A stretch of DNA of 64,000 bases from assembly GCA_035236585.1 (NCBI GenBank), contig CP141128.1:33896684-33960683 (forward strand). Reading direction: 5' to 3'. This stretch comes from Warburgia ugandensis. Its lineage: Eukaryota > Streptophyta > Magnoliopsida > Canellales > Canellaceae. A model generated the notes under the pieces. The model searched no databases. It saw nothing but the letters and a program-made list of their open reading frames with translations, and had not been told where the DNA came from. Shown here piece by piece: positions 10,937 to 24,448 of the stretch (position 1 is the first letter of the stretch; the number at the start of each line of letters is the position of its first letter). The position numbers and the translations under genes are program-made.

Positions 10937-13560
10937 ATCAGAATATGAGCACACTATCACAAGGGATATGATATGAGTATAATAGGGCATATAAAAGGTA
11001 GACTTTGAGAAAATTTTGATGATAAAGAGGGATGAGAATGCAAGATGATATTAGGAGATAACTACTAGGTCACAAAGGTATGAATCCTGAAGGACTTAGC
11101 TTAATTTTGGATGCCTTAATTGGAGTCTTATGAAGAAGTAAAGTGCTATCTAATAATGACAACCTGAGTATCAGGAGATGTACAATTGACATATTATGTG
11201 ATTAAGAGGAACATAACACCACTATGATAGGGAAATGAATTTGATCGAGTTGTCAAAAGATTTTGATGATAATATTAGGGATGATAGATCTGTGAATAAT
11301 AGATTGATCCTAATATAAAGAGAAGTATAGCATGATCAAAACATCAATGCCATTATTGAGACATTGTATGAATTTTATTGAGGCTATAGGCAATTGAGGA
11401 TTTCAATGATCTTAAGACCGTTTAGAATTTCTGAAAAGCATTCAGTTTATCATATCTGTTAAGTAAAGGAGTAGATGCTGTGTCAATTATATGCAATAAA
11501 GCACATGAAGACATTGATCTAGGTAGACAAAAATGTGGATTTTGAAGAAAAGAAAGAAAGAGATAAAGATGTAAAGATAAGTATTCAATGAATATTGAAT
11601 ATTTAAAAGAAGAAGATCGTGACTCATGAAGATACATACAAATCTTTCATGTTGAATCCTATAGGAAGGTAGATCAAACAAATGCAAAGGAATAGTACTA
11701 GATGAGTTGGTGATCTTATTGTAAAAGAGTATAAAAGAGAGAAAGCATATGGGGTTTAAGACTTTGAGTAGAGTATTGAATATCAGGAGATTATGCGACA
11801 AGAAATCTCCGAAGAGAAATGGTAACCAACTAGAAATTAAATTCTACAAATGGTTTGATATCAATTATTACAATTAGATTCTTATCGGATCCATTAGCTT
11901 ATGGGGAACACCAATGAATATAATCCATAAAAACAAAAATTTGGTGATATCCCACCTTGCCAATAAAGTATATTGAAGAAGGAATTAAGCCGGGACAGTG
12001 ACTTGTCGATTCAGCAAGTAAGGTATCATCAAGGATCAAATTGAGGTCTTACTATCATAGATTGGAAGACCAAAAATCTTAAGACCATTATTTAGTCATT
12101 ACTTTTAGAGTATTGTTGACTAAATAAAGGTATCCCACCCTAATTAATCAAGTATGTTAGTATCTATGAGTTAGTAGTCAAAGTTATATACTTAGAGGGA
12201 TGTTATAAGTCTTTATACTTGAGTTTTACCTAAAAGAAGTTACTTATTAGACTAAGTCATTTGAGGGTATGAGGTTAGTTGATTAGGCCACATAATGGAG
12301 TTGAATGAACACAGTAATAACTGAGACAGATTTTTCCAAACCTGAATAGATACCATAACAAACCATAGAAATCACTGTGGGTCTGAAAGATGCTGCTGAC
12401 TTGGATTGAAAAGAAAGGTAGATAAGTACCGATCACTTTCAAGACCCTTGAGCTTATGACAAAGATATATCTTGAAGGAATTTCCTAAGGACTAACCCTA
12501 TTGGATTGAGTATAGAACTTTTGGACTGAAAGGTTACGAAGAAAACCATCAAACAAAGAAAGGACAAAGAGGATGATGACAAAGGATTCAACCATGACCT
12601 AGTAAGGGTACTTGGTTATGAATAAGAGACTTTTTGCTTTGCATAAATGGGAATATTATTGAAAATCCCAATGACAAATTGATGTGAATAGTGAGATAGG
12701 CCTCTGGACGAGAACATTTGACCCATGATGATGAAGAGACATGAGTTTGGATAAAATCTTCACAGAGAAAAGCATTTAATGAATTCAATAGTTATGAAAC
12801 TGGATATAGAGTTAGGACATTCAGTATATGATAGGGTCCTCGATGGAAGATGCTACTAATTGGTTTTCATGATTTTATTTTGAATGTAACTTTGGTCGAG
12901 GAATAAAGTCACATATGGAAAATGATAGACAATTGAAATTCGAAGTTAATTAAGAGTTTGGTTGTAGAGCACATGATACTATATCAGTTATTTAAGTATC
13001 TTGGGGACAAATATAAAAGATAAGAAGCAAAGTTAGACACAATAGAAAGAAGGTAATTTTTGGACTCTTACTAATGACATGTAACCAACCATTAGAAGGA
13101 GATATGGATGATGAAGAGATCACTAGATGAAAGATAGGAAGAAAAAGGGATCATCCTATGATATTCAAAAAGGACTATGAGAAATAAGATAATATGATCT
13201 TGAAAGAAGTATGGAGTAATTTATACCTGAATAAAGAAGCATGATCCTACGAGGAGACTATCCTATACATGATGAGAAAAGTATAGGCATCTAAGGATTT
13301 CGAGATAGATGAATTACAGCTAGAAACCGGAATTGTTAAATTGGCACGGATGGGAGTATGCATCAGAGTACGCAGCGAAAGCGGCCCTTATAGGTAAGGC
13401 CTTGTAGAAGGAACAATAAAAATGATAAATTGAGGTTGAGCCTAGATTTGATTCCTAAGGGGGGGAATGCATTCACCAAGAAGTTATCCAAAGGAGAAAA
13501 TGCCTTGAAGATGATAATTTATGAAATTTCGAGGATAAAATTCTTTTAAGGGGGTAATAA
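10937..13560 (+). mobile_element. Element O interior, right part (non-coding), with polypurine tract
   Basis: About 2.6 kb of purine-rich DNA with dense stops on both strands. I could not recognise gag, protease, RT or integrase. Together with 3046-3455 the interior is only about 3.0 kb, so O resembles a non-autonomous large retrotransposon derivative. The end near 13525-13560 reads AATTTCGAGGATAAAATTC, then TTTTAAGGGGGTAATAA, a Tekay-like 3' terminus and polypurine tract right before the 3' LTR. An ancient, fully decayed pol cannot be excluded. Confidence 0.8.
13546..13560 (+). other. Polypurine tract of O
   Basis: TTAAGGGGGTAATAA abuts TGTAACGCCC, the start of the 3' LTR. It closely resembles the tract of I at 8367-8380. 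Confidence 0.85.
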
Positions 13561-16392
13561 TGTAACGCCCGAGCAATTTATGCCATTTTTAACAAAAATT
13601 GGACATTTTATGGGAAATAAACTGTATTAAATGTTTTACTTTATTTAAAATAATAAATGAAGGAATTTGTGAGGAAACTTGGTACCATCCGATTCTACTC
13701 GAAAAATGGAATCCAGCGCCTCAAAGAACACTGAAAATGGAGTTCATATGAAGAAGTTACGGCCGTTTAAAGAAAAGGGGCAGTTCTGTAATTTAAACAG
13801 AAAACAAAAAAGAACGAAAAACGCAGGGGTCGTTTTGATAACGGCACCCCCTATCATCTTCCACCTCCAGACTTCTCTAGAAAACCCTTTTCTCCCGATT
13901 TCTCCAGAACACACCAGGGGAAATGGCGGCACCGCCATTGAGGGGCACCGCCTTCTCCCCTCTATAAAAGCCCCATCTCCCCCCTCACGAAAACACGATT
14001 TTCGGTGACTTTGGGACTGGGATTTCCGTCAAAAATAGGAAACCCGTTTCAACCCAATTCCCTCTGCATTTTCTGGCAACGGCTAGGCCCAAGTCAGGCT
14101 GGCCATTGCCATTTTCCCCATGAGCCTCTCTTCTTTCCGGTCTTGGGAATGGGGTTTCCCCCTTCTTCGAGTTTTCCGGCGAGCAGGGGCACCCATCGGG
14201 AAAAGGGCGTCCCTAGGCTAACCGGGCAAGCCGTTTTTCCCCTCCTTTCTCTCCGTTTCACTTCCCCAGGTCAGATCTAGCTTTTTTCGACCAGAAATCG
14301 TAGGACCCAGGATTGGACCAAGGAAGGAGATGATCCTAGGCATGGTGCGTGATGCACACCCGATTGAGCCCATGGACGGACCCCAGCCACGCGACTGTGC
14401 ACAAGGGTGCGCGACTGTGTATGGGTGTGGCCTCGGTGCGTCCCAGGCATAGTCCTGGTTCAACCGGGACGCATGGTCAGCCCAGGAGCCAAGGTGCATT
14501 TCGCCTATGCCAAAGGCATGTTCGCGCGATGCCATCCAGGACGCATGTCATAGCGCGCTGCTTGGGCATGCATGTGTGCAAACACTGTCCCTAGTGTGGC
14601 CTTCGAGTGCAAGCGCGACATGGGGCATGGGTCCTGGCTCGACTAGGATGCACAAGGTGCTCTAGGAGCTGAGACATGCCATATTACACCAAAGATGCAT
14701 CCGTGCGATGCCATCCAGGATGCGCGTCATAGCGCGTCGCTTGAGCTTGCATGTGCGCATGCATAACACAGTCCCTGGCACGGTCACGGTTCAACCAGGA
14801 TGCACGGGTGTCTTGGGAACTGGGACACGTAGACCTAACAAAACTATAAGGATAGGATTAGAGGACAATTTATAGAGTTAACCATAGAATAGTAGATCCA
14901 CATCATAGGATCAAGCCAGGCAATGAATTAGGCAAGGACCATGGACCCTAAAAGGCAGATCTAGCAATCTAATGTCTAAATAGAATGAAATTGATAAGGA
15001 CTCCTTGTATTCATTTATACACAGGAGTTTATAAATGAGACCCAGGGACGGGTTGAGTGATAAAGGACGTGACTTCAGGAGACTTTGAGGTAGGTGCTCT
15101 ATGGCTACTATACTTTTTAAAAGAGCCATGATCGTTTTGAGAATGCATGTTTTAAGTAGAAGTATATGACTTGTTTATCATGACTTATTTTATGACTTGA
15201 ATGAATTCAGCATGCATATGATAAATACATTATGCATAGACATGTTTTGTAAACAATTACATATATTGGATGATTTGTAAGCATTTAGTTCTTGAAAAAT
15301 TGCATGTCCTTGAGGGTTACTTAAAGACGCTGGAGTGCCCAAGAGACGTTGGGTAGGAAGTTGTGAGAGCCAGGCAGTTGTGAGGGACCCAAAGAGGACA
15401 GGTTTTGAAAAAGAGGTTTTTAGCTTGTTTGATCGTATATGATTTGGGCTGGTAAGCTCGTGGGCATTATGCCGAGAGGTTTGGGTTGGCCTCCAGCCTC
15501 TACCACTATTAGGTGGATGGGTACCATGCCCAAAATGGCATGTCCCTACTTCGACTGCATGTGGTACAGGGGTCTACCACTGGTGTCATGGCACTGGGTC
15601 GAAGTGTCATATGTCCCGTGGAGGCATATGACCCTGTGTCCCTAGGTACCTGGGGACCACACGGCGGTGAGGTCATGGGTATAGTTGGACCCTATGGTTT
15701 GAGGATTTACTTGCATTGCATATGGCATGATATGAGGTTGGTCGACCATACCATATATCCATGAGTTGGATTCAGTGGAGCATCTTATGCATATCATTAT
15801 GTTTATGATATATAAGATACTTTCGACTTGGATTATGCTATTCTTTAAGTCGTCAGTATTTCAATTCGACAGTGGTTTTTAATATCAATATTGAACATGA
15901 TTGTTCGAACATGCACATGTTTAAAAGAGCATATGATTTCAAACATAGCATGCATTGCAAAACTAGTAGTGTTAGACTCGTACTGAGTATAGTATATACT
16001 CACCCTATCCTTAACATTTTTCAGGATAGTTCCATCCACGAATAGAGGACACCTATGTTAGTGCTACGAGCAAGAAAAATCAAAAGGAGACAATTATACA
16101 TGTAAGTAAACGCTCTACCCTTTGGGCATGTATTTGTATTTATTTACAGTTGGGCTGTGAGCTATGATTGGATAGACCTAGGGAAAACATTTATGATTTC
16201 TAAAGTTTTCCAAAAACTACTTTGGCTGTTGTGAAAGCAAATGACACTCGGGGTTTTCAAAATAAGTTTAAAACTAAAGATTTTCCTCTGCATTGCATAG
16301 TTTTTATAAAATGGTTTTCAAATAGGGATACATCTCGCCTTAGGAATTAGATATTGCATTTAAAAATGCATGGGAAAACCCAGGTCGTCACA
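13561..16392 (+). mobile_element. Element O, 3' LTR (~2.83 kb)
   Basis: Begins TGTAACGCCCGAGC and ends GTCGTCACA, followed by AATTC. It aligns with 228-3045 but is visibly more diverged than the two I LTRs are from each other. It keeps the ~53 bp lost from the 5' copy. TATA box CTATAAAAG at 13962-13970; tandem leader units about 14457-14830; structured island about 15430-15755. Confidence 0.93.
13962..13970 (+). promoter_or_regulatory. TATA box of O 3' LTR
   Basis: CTATAAAAG, in the same context as 576-584. Confidence 0.65.
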
Positions 16393-16397
16393 AATTC
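16393..16397. repeat. Target site duplication of O, right copy (AATTC)
   Basis: Matches 223-227 and marks the return to the interior of M1. Confidence 0.93.
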
Positions 16398-18883
16398 TGT
16401 CCTTGAATAATAGTTTCCTTGTATTGAATCTTTCCTCATTCCCATCCATTATTTTTGTAACACTCTTTGAGTGCCATTTTATTCATAATACTTGACTTTC
16501 TACATTTTCCATCCAAGATGGTGTCATTTAACTCTATATATATATTCCTGATCCTCTTTTGTTATTTCTTTCTCATATTTAGAAAAATATTCAGAACATT
16601 CTCACAATCTATGATAATATTTATCTCTTTTCCTCTTATATATATTTATATGTCATAGGCTTCAAAATTTCTAGATTTTGCATTTCCTCATTCTTCGTTC
16701 AAAGTATACCTCATAGCCTTTATCATATCATACTAACTCTTTATTTGCGATATTCTTGATAATTTCAATTAAAAGAGTCCATATTGACTTTGTAATCATC
16801 CCTTCTCAAATCTTTACAAACACCATAATTTATCAACTAGTCTTTAATTCTCAACAATCTATTATCAACTCATTTAGGATTTATGTAACCAATGGCAAAA
16901 CTTCACTAAAAGAATGTCCTTATGTTATAAAATCAATAAGAGATATATTTCTCTAATTGTCATTGTCATTTCATATTTTGATCTCATATTCCACCTTTGT
17001 TGGGTCAAATTCCATGCTATCCTTATCATTTATATAACCTAAACTTTGCTTTCTTTAATCACATGTACACTTACAAGACAAGTTTTGTAAGTGTCTAACA
17101 TATGTCCCCTAAATGCTCTTGATTTCTTGAAATCTATTTCCATATATCATTACCACTTCATTCAATATATTTCATTCTCCTCAAATTCATGAACATTTGT
17201 TATTTAACTCATAGAACTTTAAAATTTGTTTTTGATTCTATACTTTGATGTTGCATTTCCAATTCCCAATTAATAATAACTTTGAAAATGCTCATCCTTA
17301 TAGAGAAAAAGGATACTTAATTTCCTCAACATCATTTATGCATCCTTATATTGATTCCTTCTTTTCCTTTTCCTAAAAGAAATTTGTTACTCTCATAATG
17401 TAAATTGCTATAATCACTCCATATCCTTAAAAAGTTGTTCTTTCAACTCATTCATATAATTTGATGTTATTTTCCTCAACTATTATAGATATTTTCTCAT
17501 TCAATCTCATGAAAGATTGAAAATCTTCAAACTATCTTAAAATTTCTAACCACTTATTTCTCCAACAATTTGGATTTATATCTCATTCACAATCATCTTT
17601 AAACTTAAACTTAACAACCAATATTTGTTTTCATTTCTCATGTTTTATTTCACCTTTCTTCCAAAAATATATTTCCCCTTACTATATTTCTTAAATCTAT
17701 CAATATCACCAACTCCATCATGTAATTGGAAGGAATATCTCTATTCATATTTAGCTCTTCATTTGCCTTGATCAATAAGATGTACTCCTCTTCATGATAA
17801 TCAATGACTATATTTTCCTAATCAATATTTCTCTTTGTTTTCATGTTCCATGACCATGATAATCAATGACTTAATCAATGACTATATTTTCCTAATCAAT
17901 ATTTCTCTTTATGATAGTCCCAAAATTATTTTCAATAGCACCAAAGTTATTATATAAATAATTCTTTAATCCTTGAAAATCCTCTAGTGCTAATTTCCAC
18001 AATGATTTGTCATACCTTTATAATTTCTAACTTGGTGATTTCATAATTGTTGTACCATATATAGAGCTATAATTTCTTTGTTAACCCTATATTCTCATAG
18101 TTTAATTGTCTTTCTTAATAAGTTTGGGATCATATTTTTATCCCTTTAACATATCTAACTCTCTTTTTCCTTTTCATTTTATTCTAATATCAAAGATCAT
18201 CTCTTCATGTTCTAAAATTTTATCATTTCTCCACTAAATCCTTTGCCTCACTAATTTTGGAGAAAAATACTAGCTTAACTCCTTACTCATATTTATTTCA
18301 AACTATTCTCATTTATAAATTTTGAACTTTCTCACCTATCTCCTTAAATTTCTTTCAAGCCATATCCTCTCTATTTTGATGATTAATTTCATTTAACTAA
18401 TTGTCATAATACTATACATGTAGAAATTCTAATTCCTACATTTATATTTCTTTATATATTTAATGTTAACTTTGAATTTTACAATACTTCTAATGTTTTC
18501 ATCTTTAACACCTATTTCTCGTAAATCTCCATTTCACCTTTTCTATAAGGTTGGAATTTTTTTAATTTTTTTTTCATCTTATTTTCCAATTTATCACTTT
18601 TTTCTCTTTATCTACATTTCTTCACTTAGTAATGGTTATATACATACTTCACTTAATAATGGTTATATACATACTAGTATTAACGTTCTTTGTATGTTTA
18701 TTTAGGACTTTAGGTTAGACCTGAACATCATTCCTTACATCTATAGTAGTGTTTTCCCTTATTATTCCCTCTATTGGAATTCTTATTTGCTCAGTAGTAT
18801 TTCTAGTCCTTTCACTAAGTAATATCTACTTATACTATACTATTCTTTCATTACACTAACTCTTTCTATACTCATTCTCAACT

Positions 18884-19095
18884 AATGAGTTTAACTCTTT
18901 CACTAATGAGTTACTCTTTCTTCACAAATGAGTCTACTCTTTCCATATTCCTCAATTAATGAGTTTTAACTCTTTCCTCACTAATGAGTCAACTCTTTAC
19001 ATCCTCTTCAACAAATGAGGCTACTCTTTCAAGACTTATCCTTCACTAATGAGTTAACTCCTTTTATACTTATCTCCTAACTAATGAGTTTATCA
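18884..19095. repeat. Degenerate ATGAGTT/AACTCTTTC tandem repeat
   Basis: The word pair 'CTAATGAGTT...ACTCTTTC' recurs about seven times with irregular spacing of 25-45 bp. It lies about 350-570 bp from the M1 primer site, in what would be the element's leader. A looser version is near 60190-60300 in M3. Confidence 0.7.
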
Positions 19096-19440
19096 AATAA
19101 CTCCTTCTCATCAACTAATAACTTATCTCTTATTCACTCACATCAGGTTGAACCTGAGCCTGCGTACTTGGTATTTCTACAGAGGTGATGAACCTTGGGT
19201 TTGTTGTAGGTAAGGAAGAAGGTTCTTCAACACCCTTGTCATCATATCTTCCACATTGCTCATTGTTACTCTTTCCATATTGTCTACTGGAGTATTTTGA
19301 GTTGCCTATCTTGTGACTCTCTTTGGTCGCATCTGTTCATAATTTCTATCAATCCTCTATACAACTATTTCTATCTTAATCTAGACTTGGATTATAATCT
19401 CTCTTTTGGACATATTTGTACTGTACTGTGACTGGATGAA

Positions 19441-19454
19441 TCGCTCTGATACCA
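19441..19454 (-). other. Primer binding site of M1
   Basis: CGCTCTGATACCAA on the plus strand is the reverse complement of TTGGTATCAGAGCG, a perfect initiator tRNA-Met-type site. It is one base from the LTR end TGTGACAACC, and it fixes M1 as minus-strand. Confidence 0.9.
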
Positions 19455-19455
19455 A

Positions 19456-22400
19456 CTGTGACAACCCGGGTTTTTGTAACACATTTTGTAATGTATTTTG
19501 AAAGGCAGGGCCCTTGAGAGTGTAAATTTTTTTTGCAAAACTAAGCAACGAAAAATCTTTTCTTCAGAACTTGTTTTGAAAAACCAAGTCACCACTTCAT
19601 ACATAACATAAGTACAATTAGGGTACAAAATAAAATTCCATTGAAGGAATATACTTTTATTAAACTCTAGGATCCATCCAATGGTTCACAGTACAACCAA
19701 ATCTAGTACAATACTTGTCCAAATTACATAATCCAAAACTCAAGCTCACCATACAATAAAACTCTCAACAAAGAAAAATACATGTCTTCAAGGGTATACC
19801 TTGAAGATTATTCTCTTCAAGTCTTCTATCATCTTCAGCTCCTAACTCTCCTCCCCTGTATCTGAGATATTGCAACAAGTACAATATCTCAGCAAGCAAT
19901 GCTTGGTAGGGGATTCAAGAAACATAACATTGACAATGTAATTGCAATACTTCATAATCCCATTATCCTTAAACATACTCTTTACTTTGTAAGTTATGTA
20001 TATCTATATACATACACACCCTTCATGGGTAAACCAGTTAAATTTGTGAAAGTAGTCAAATATTATTCCCAACTAAGCTGATCAATTCTCTTCGTTTTGA
20101 GAATTTAGTATTACAACTAATCTTATAGTGGGAATTTCCCTTCTTGGAAAATATTGGTAATATTCAATTACCTAGCATTTTTTTATGCTACAACATAAGG
20201 CATTTCACTATGCCTATTCTCATATGCATCATAGTGCAAAATAATAAGAAAGGTTGCTATGCTGCAGTCTGATCCGTACTAGCACGCTCGGATAACTACC
20301 CTGTTCACCATTGATACCACGGTGGAAAATATTATGTCACTGCCCGTATGGGGGGGCAAAACTTTCACAGTGGTGGCCTTCTCATAATTGCCACCACTCA
20401 ACTTTTAGCCTCTCTTAGGGCAAGGTATCATCACATCTTCAAATTTCAAGGAGCAGGTGGCCAAACCCTCATAACTCCTCTAGCAATAGCATTCCCGTAG
20501 GCTTATGCCTATTAAAAGAAACTCACAAGCCTCCAAGCTTGTATGTAAAATAGATTTCATATATATCAGACCATATGTTTGTTTACTTAGGGCTGAAATA
20601 TTTCCTAGTTCCCTATTCACTTATAGTTTAGTCCTTAACCATCTTATATGTGTTTGGTTGGATCCTAAGGTTTTCAAGAGATTTAATATAAGCATTAACA
20701 TTACTCTTGTCAACATAAGATCATGAGTACAATCATGTATATCTCATGTAAATGTATTCATCAAATCCTCCTACCTTTAAGGATTGATCTCTTTTCCCCA
20801 ATCTTCCATGATCCTAACTGATGTATGTAATCTGTACATCCATACATATTGTCAATATATAAATTATGAACAATCCTATTGATCACTAGATCTGATGTTT
20901 AGAATGATCTTTAGATCATTCATATCTAAGTATTTTTTCTATCTCTAAGTCTTTGTATGTCCATCTCCTTGATCTTGATCTTTCATAGATCCATTGATTG
21001 ACAATCTACACGTGTTAATAAAGATCAAGGTCCTAGATCTTCTATCATCTAGTTTTTCTTTGATCTAAGTTCAGTTATTAGATCATCCCTAAGGAGGATG
21101 ATCTTGGTTTTCTTCCTTGAATCATCTTTCATCAAGGGTTTGGATTATCTAATCTAATGAACTATAACAAGTGTACTAATAAACATGCATACTCAGTACA
21201 ATATAGTATTCTTATTCTTATTGTTCTTGATCATCCAAGATCTAATGGATCTTGTTTGATCATCCTTATCTTACTTACTGTTTTTATTAGGGTTAGCTAA
21301 TTTACTAACATTTTATGCTTTTATTATTATTATTCAACCAGTTAATGTGCTGGTTGAAGGTAACTTATTTAAGCCTAAATCTAAACTGCTCCTCTTATTT
21401 CCAATTGGCTAAGGCTTACTGGCTGAATGGGTGAACACAAAGTGGTTACTTCAATCCTCATGTAAGGAGGTGTTTAGACCTCACAAACGTCAACGGAAGG
21501 TAGGGGAAGAGCGAGGCTCTATTAGATAACCCCCTTAACCACTATGTTCATCATTCACTAGAATGACCATAGCTCAATCTTTCATAAGGTTCCTATTAGC
21601 ATGTTTACCCTAAGTACTCTTTCTAATGGATTTTAATTAAGTCCATGAATATTTATGGTGTCATTCATGGGGTTTATTATTCTTTTCCTAATTTGGGCCA
21701 AGGATTTGATAATCCTTATATTGTCCTACTAACTATAGCCCTTACTAAATAAGTCCAAAGTACTCCATTCTTATTTGTGTCATGAAACTCTACTTTCTCA
21801 TTAGAATACATTTTTGATGTTTTATGCTCTTTTTCTCATAACAAGTAGATCTACTAATAACATTTAACTATAAATGAATTATAAATTCAAAGCATAAAAC
21901 TACATAATTTAACATTTAATGATAATGAGGCAAGGTACTTAGAATAATTAAATCTAGCACCTTATGATAACAATGAAATCACATATAATGCTAAAGTCTA
22001 AATGTTATACTAACATGCTTTATAACATAATCATATTTAAAATGCTATTGTATAAAATGAAACTAATTACATTAACATTTTTAGAAACCTTTACTTATGA
22101 TCCAACCATTTGATCTTAGATCTTTCCCTTTGATTAAGTGTATTAGTTATGTTTAGAGGATTTTCTTTATTAAGGTCCAAAGATCATATTGATCTATTTT
22201 TTTCATAATCCATCCATGATTTCCTTGGATTTCATCATATCAACATTCATTATATCCATGCCAAGGATCTGATCTCATTGATCAAGTGGATCCATTTGTA
22301 TTTTTAGGGTTTTTCTACCATAATTGGTAGATCCCATAATATATCTCATATATGTCCAAATAAACCATAAATATCACTTTATTTCAATAGTATATCATTA

Positions 22401-22650
22401 GTAAAATATATTTCCAATATCTGATCATCTCAAATCTTGAAGATCTAGGTAATTGGAAACTTATTTCTTTAATATAGAAAGTTTTATTACATAATTTCTA
22501 GATTTTATCATTTCATCACAAAATAGAGGTTTCAAGCTTTCCATAACTTCTTTCCGATCTCAATTTGGAGTTCAAATGACTCCAAAATGTGCTCTGGAAG
22601 TTCATAGTCCTTCCTAGGGCCTGGATTTGATCTAGGCCCAAGGAACGGAC
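19456..22650 (-). mobile_element. Element M1 5' LTR, 3' half
   Basis: On the element strand it ends CCCGGGTTGTCACA at 19456. It contains a region at about 19870-20540 also found in M2 (28290-29290), including AGCAAGCxATGCTTGGTA and GGTGGCCAAACCCTC. It is interrupted at 22651-22655 by solo LTR S. With 25360-26743 it makes an LTR of about 4.6 kb. Confidence 0.8.
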
Positions 22651-22655
22651 GGCCC
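22651..22655. repeat. Target site duplication of S, left copy (GGCCC)
   Basis: GGCCC precedes TGTAATGACCCC and recurs at 25360-25364 after GTCGTCACA. Confidence 0.93.
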
Positions 22656-23069
22656 TGTAATGACCCCAATTTTTGTAATATTAAAAGCCCATAAAAAGTT
22701 CAGTTTTAAAGATAAGGGCATTTTGGTCATTTCACTAGTCGCCTTAACTGAACCCAGGAATTTGGTCCTAAAAATGGTGCCATTAGATGCGTCTCGGAAA
22801 AAGGAATCCAACGAGACCAAAATCACCCAAAACGGAGTTAAAATGAGCAAGATATGACCCTCTGAAGTTCAGGGGCAATACTGTAAATTTTCCAAAAACG
22901 ATTTAACCTGAAAAACACAGGTGCCCGTTTTGATACGGGCACCCCGTCGTCTTCAACCTCCTAGAGGTTTCTAAAACGGTGGTGTTTCAAGAAGAAACCA
23001 CCGCCATTCCAGAGGGTTCCCCACCGCCATTCAAAGGCGGTTAGAAACCCTCCAGAACCCTCTGTAAAA

Positions 23070-23087
23070 GCTCTATAAATAGAGCTC
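23070..23087 (+). promoter_or_regulatory. TATA box of solo LTR S
   Basis: CTATAAATAG at the centre of the inverted repeat AGCTCTAT-AA-ATAGAGCT, as in the I 3' LTR. Confidence 0.65.
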
Positions 23088-24347
23088 TTGGGTGCCTCTA
23101 ATGGCAGCCCAAAAGCCTTGGAGAAAACTAGTCGTGAAGCAGTGAGCAAGGGGGGAAAACGTGGAGAGAAAACCCACCACGAAGCAGGTACGCACAAAAA
23201 AACCCCAAACCCATCTCACCCACAGTCCTAGGCTTGGTTTCCCTAGGTTTTTTCATGAAAAACCATGGAGAATAGGCCTCTAAGGAGCCACCAAGGACCC
23301 TGGGACGTCCCCAGGGCCGCATCGGTTCCTCAGGGATGAACCAGGGCATCCCAAGGACACCCCGGTCCCCCAATGACGGAGACGGCCCGCCCCAGACGAG
23401 ACGCGTCGAACGCGTCTGAGAAGAAAACCAACGGGCGCGTCCGTGGACGGGCCCGCTAAAGAGGAAGACGGGCAGAGATTCTAACGCGTCTGCAAATGCG
23501 CCCGTTGAGGCACGCGCCGCAGATGCGCAGCGCGTTAGCGCACGGTATTTCTTTTGGTTCCTTAAGGAAGCTAGGGCGCACGTCGCAGACGCGCAGTGCC
23601 CTAGCATTCCGTATTTTTGTCTTTAAGACTATATGTACATACAATGTTAAAATGCTTATAACTTGAGATCTAGAGCTCCGATTGAGGCGCCGTGAAAGGC
23701 GTTGTGTCTGTATCGACGACGCAGATACATCCAAACCATAAAATCTCTGATCAAGGCCCAATAAAAGGTGGGCATGACCCTTAGAATAGGATGGTGGCGC
23801 GTGACCACTAGAACTTTGGAAAGCTGAGAATACCAAGGCCAAATTAGGACCTTGGGACACCCATAGGCATAGGGATGGACCCATAATGCCTAAGTGATAA
23901 GATCCAACTACCCTAAACCCATCAAAGATAGGTTAAACTAACCTTGAGTCCCCAAACCATGTTCAGGAGCGTACGAGAACAAGAAGGTTAACGCGACCTA
24001 GTCAGGTAGGTGCTCTATCACTATTAGATTCTTTTAAAAGATCTATTATTGTTTTGAGAACATATGTTATAAGTATATGACTTGTTTAGCATGACTTGAT
24101 TCCGCATGCATATGATAAACGTTTTATACACAGACATGTTTCGTAAAAGAATTGCATATACATTATGCACACATGTTTTGTAAACAAGTGCATACATTGC
24201 ATAATTTAAGTACTTGCAAAGATTGCATGTCCTTGAGGGTTGCCAAAAGACACTAGAGTGCCGAGGGCCAGGCAGTTGTGAGGAACCCAAAGAGGACTGG
24301 TTTTGAACAGAGGTTTTTGCTTGTCTACATGATAAGTGTAGCCTTAG

Positions 24348-24448
24348 CCGATGAGGACGAGCTAATGAGGGCGGGCCGATGAGGGTGGGCCAGAGAGAGC
24401 TGACAGGCTTCTAGGCTGGCAGGCTTCTAGGCTGTCAGGATTCTAGGC
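24348..24448. repeat. Two short tandem repeats in solo LTR S (3 x 14 bp and 3 x 16 bp)
   Basis: Three 14-bp units of CCGATGAGG-type lie at 24348-24389. Three 16-bp units of GGCAGGCTTCTAGGCT-type lie at 24402-24448. Neither is present in the other LTR copies at the matching place. Confidence 0.8.

Larger units (their letters stand above)
16393..19455 (-). mobile_element. Element M1 interior, primer-proximal part (non-coding)
   Basis: About 3 kb of T/C-rich plus strand (purine-rich on the element's own strand) with no recognisable retroviral domain. It ends in a minus-strand primer site. The last ~150 bp resemble the end of the M3 interior (60290-60385), including TTGGACATAT and a CTCTGATxCCAAC primer-site word. 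Local tandem features: a ~38-bp sequence repeated at 17799-17836 and 17873-17911, a 27-bp word twice near 18621-18674, and ATGAGTT-type repeats at 18884-19095. It looks like a non-autonomous interior. Confidence 0.75.

Noticed and set aside
16393-19455. Host gene with introns in the T/C-rich stretch
   Set aside because: No ORF beyond about 66 codons. The primer site and homology to M3 identify it as a retrotransposon interior.
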